A DNA stretch of 64,000 nucleotides from Antrodiella citrinella (lineage: Eukaryota; Basidiomycota; Agaricomycetes; Polyporales; Steccherinaceae): the NCBI GenBank assembly GCA_004802725.1, contig SGPM01000143.1, forward strand, positions 1 through 64,000, in the 5' to 3' direction. Below are positions 61,398 through 64,000 of the stretch, one piece after another. The translations under genes were made by a program, and so were the position numbers. Within the stretch, counting starts at the first letter, position 1. Each line of letters opens with the position of its first letter. The notes below the pieces were generated by a model. It worked only from the letters and a program-made list of their open reading frames with translations, was not told where the DNA came from and did not search any database.

Positions 61398-62246
61398 AAT
61401 TGTCCGGATATTGTGCTTTTTCTTACGTCCTGTACGTTCACCTCTGCAACCACCGACGGACATTTACAGATCCCATCCTGTCCGAGTCTCTCCCTGCTCT
61501 TGCTTCATGTTGTCGCGCTGCATTTCTCTCAGTATCCTCTTACCTATTGCGTATGTAAAGCAAACTCAGCTCCTCACGTTGTACATCATTAAATAATGCC
61601 CCGCTTTCATGTAAGTCCCGGTTGTATGTGGATTCGATCCATATTGCGAGATAGACGGAGCAATATGGGGATATGATTATCCTACTAGTGCTACAGTACG
61701 CGTGCTGCAATCAACGAGATTCCTGAACCTAGACTAAGCTATACGAAGATAAAACCAGAACTGAAGGGACCATGGTAGACGTGAAATCAGATCTATAGAA
61801 AATATGAACTATGAAACATATCCATTGCAAGTAATAACAGAGAGGCGTGGGGAATGGATGGTATAAGACGTGTAGAGACGGCGTGAAATGTTGAGAGGCT
61901 ACGTAGTATAGTTATGTGTGTGGGAGTCCAACCTGAACGAAATATCCAAGAATGATGATGCAAAAGATGCAAGCGATGAATAGACCATAGATAGCAATGC
62001 GATGAGGTAGACATGCAAGGAGTACAGGGAGCAAGCCACAGAAGCTGCCAGACAGAAGGTGTTGTCCAGGTCGACGATAAAGACACGAAGACGCCAGACG
62101 TATTGCGATGGATGACTGCGGGACATGGAACAGTGCTCAACAGAGACGTGTCGGAGTTTTGGGTGACATGCATACCCAAGATCACTTTATATCACTCACT
62201 GTTATCAGTCAAAATGAGCAAATAGCGACGGGAGGACGAACCTCGA
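61398..62246. other. intergenic region with an inverted repeat and a short hydrophobic ORF
   Basis: The arms CCATATTGC (61639-61647) and GCAATATGG (61660-61668) are perfect reverse complements around 12 bases, about 240 bp past the stop of the upstream gene. On the minus strand ATG 62126 opens 75 residues with a hydrophobic stretch (CLAASVACSLYSLHVYLIALL). It lies just beyond the end of the membrane-protein gene and may only be its 3' flank. Confidence 0.4.
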
Positions 62247-64000
62247 CTACTTCCCAAAAACACTCAGCTCCACAGACTCAGCTGTAGGATTCGTATGGCC
62301 AGAACGCCACGAATTCATAGTGAGTCGACTGAGGACGGATGGAGCACGATAGAGTTGAAGGTGAGACGTGGAGATGGTCGGAGCAGGCCCCTGTGGAACG
62401 CGACGGACGTCCTTACGGACAAGTGTAGCACTGTGCACTTCGTGAGTTGTGCATCGTGGTATGAATGGGACGATAGCATACATGGCAAGCGTGAGACTGG
62501 GTGAATGGCTCAGAGCGCTGACTGTACTCCGATTGACCATGTCTTGATGAACGCGACACGCGCATATGACACTGGAGATGTCCGGCGTGAGTGGATAGTA
62601 TCAAAGAGACACGGAGACGAACGTACGTGACGACCACTGAATATCGTTGACCATGGGGATGGGTATTAGGAAGGTTGAGAAAATTGCGGAAGGTGTTATA
62701 CTCACGAATTGTGATACCCAAAACCTGGAGAGTATCGAATCAGCGTGATCCCTGAGGTTACTGATGAACAATACTCACCGCCATAATTATTCTCTGAGGA
62801 TCGAAGTTTACCAAATCGATAACCTGGAGTTGAGCGGTGTATCAACTTGCAATTAGGAAGACATGTAGGGACAAACTCACGAAGATAACAACTTGAACAG
62901 CCCACGATATAAAGAAACGTAAAGCGCCTTCGTGGTACAGCATGTATACCGTAGTACGACCTCTGTACGCATCTGAGGGATGTGCTGTCGGAAAATCGTG
63001 TAGCCGATGTGCTCTCAGAAGCCCAAGGATGCAGAGAATAAAAACTGCCGTCATCGTCGTTGTCACTGCCGCGATTCATCGGTCACCGATGCCAAGTAAG
63101 CAGAAGAAGGTCAAGAACGCACTCATAACGAATATCACGTTCGTCAGCGTTGAGTTGTCAAACGCTCCCCTTACACTCGTCGAAGCTAGTAAGATAGCAC
63201 ATCATATTCGCATTGCACTTCATAGAGATCATATGATGTACTCACCGTAGAGATTGAGAATCCACAGAGCCAACATCGCGCCATAAAGCGACCATCCAAC
63301 GAGAGGTAGTCTCCAGATCGCGGTCCTGTGAAGTCAACATGAGCCAATCGCACACAACGTCAATACGGTGAAGGCTCTGACACTCGAATCACGAATATCT
63401 GATACGCAAGGACATTCGACATCAGTATAAGACCCTATGAGCTCCAGTTTCAATAATAAGTCACGATACACGAGCCATCTGCTACTTACTTGTCTGACAT
63501 GCACTATTACTGCCTGGCATAGGTGATTTCAACGTAGTCAAGTAGTAATTTGAAAAGCGAACATACCAGAGCATTATCTGACAACCCTGAAATCGACTTA
63601 GTGATCGTAGCGATATCCGTACATAACGCCGCCGTAGTTGTATGTCGAGTGAGAAAGTAAAGCACCGCTCCAGCAACGCCACAACATCTCCCGCCTCTGA
63701 CGATGCCCCAATCATGAGGGAGTGCCACAACCATTTCGCGACTAGACTTAATCAGCTGTCTTGACGAGTTTTGGACATTGACGACACAAACGTACCAAAA
63801 GACGCCAGTGAGGATGAAAGTTATAATACGAGAAAACTCTGATGTGGCGACGTCAATCTAGGTTTCGGAAAACCTTAGGCTCTATTGGACGTACCAAGCT
63901 TCCTTCCAAGTGCGTCGGGGGTGTCTTGATACCAATATGACATTCGGGACGACTCAGGATGTGCGCCGAGACGGGGACGTAGAAATAGGTGCTACGGAAC
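62247..64000 (-). CDS. multi-pass membrane protein gene, 5' end uncertain or outside the window
   Basis: The minus-strand exon chain stops at 62247 (ESVELSVFGK). Hydrophobic segments include FSRIITFILTGVFW (about 63,800), AMLALWILNLYG (about 63,260), AFLTFFCLLGIG and TTTMTAVFILCILGLLRAHR (about 63,030), and RFFISWAVQVVIF (about 62,890). VIDLVNFDPQRIIMAVLGIT (about 62,780-62,830) and a hydrophilic tail follow. A HRLHDFPTAHPSDAYRGRTT loop links two helices. The order resembles basidiomycete 7TM proteins of unknown function, like two other genes in this window. The first visible exon near 63,990 (FRSTYFYVPVSAHILSRP) has no ATG, so the start is probably beyond the right edge. Exon borders here are tentative. 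Confidence 0.6.

Noticed and set aside
61621..61668. A tRNA-like T-arm (GGATTCGATCC) next to an inverted repeat
   Set aside because: The loop does not fit the TTCRANN spacing, and no acceptor, D-arm or anticodon arm can be built around it.
1..64000. CRISPR arrays, rRNA genes and intact transposons
   Set aside because: No regularly spaced identical repeats, no rRNA sequence, and no transposase or reverse transcriptase motifs were recognised. The hairpin clusters have drifting units and irregular spacing, unlike CRISPR.

Overview
This window is nuclear DNA of a filamentous basidiomycete, most likely an agaricomycete. The genes are split by many short introns of about 50-65 nt with GT-AG ends. 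Several protein families are characteristic of basidiomycetes: a small secreted expansin-like double-psi beta-barrel protein, a DUF6533-type membrane protein and a 7TM protein with a long cytoplasmic tail. A telomere-like TTAGGG motif also occurs. Exon joins were made by hand from reading frames and splice signals, so gene ends are more certain than individual exon edges unless an edge is stated.

Layout, left to right. 0.2-0.5 kb holds a dense array of small hairpins, followed by an unrecognised 562-residue coiled-coil protein gene (+). 3.8-5.3 kb is an NADP-dependent MDR reductase (+). 5.5-7.8 kb is a membrane-anchored cysteine synthase (-) that appears to use a 5-nt microexon. 8.5-16.1 kb is a very large Bem2-like RasGEF/PH/RhoGAP protein (-). 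17.1-17.7 kb is a secreted DPBB protein (+), and 17.9-19.2 kb a Pro/Ser-rich ORF on a polypurine tract (-). 20.2-23.3 kb is a DH-BAR-SH3 Rho/Cdc42 exchange factor (-), interrupted by two undetermined bases. 25.1-28.1 kb is an FAD-linked oxidase (-) with a large disordered insertion. 29.2-30.2 kb (EFG1, rRNA processing, -) and 30.7-35.7 kb (ELP1, Elongator, +) are divergent. 36.7-38.0 kb is an aldo-keto reductase (+), followed by a second hairpin-repeat cluster. 39.9-46.1 kb has two multi-pass membrane protein genes (-) around a degenerate-looking stretch. 47.1-52.2 kb has three same-strand enzymes (-): a C45 acyltransferase-like protein, a family III CoA-transferase and a seven-bladed lactonase. 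54.7-59.6 kb has tandem cytochrome P450s (+); the first is a 5'-deleted pseudogene and the second looks intact. 60.1-61.4 kb is an unrecognised cytoplasmic protein (+), and 62.2-64 kb a membrane protein gene (-) that may run off the right edge.

Two functional themes stand out. A RhoGAP and a RhoGEF, opposing regulators of cell polarity, lie about 4 kb apart on the same strand. The 47-60 kb stretch (acyltransferase, CoA-transferase, lactonase, P450s) could be a loose metabolic cluster, but that is inference. I saw no CRISPR array, rRNA, convincing tRNA or intact transposon.
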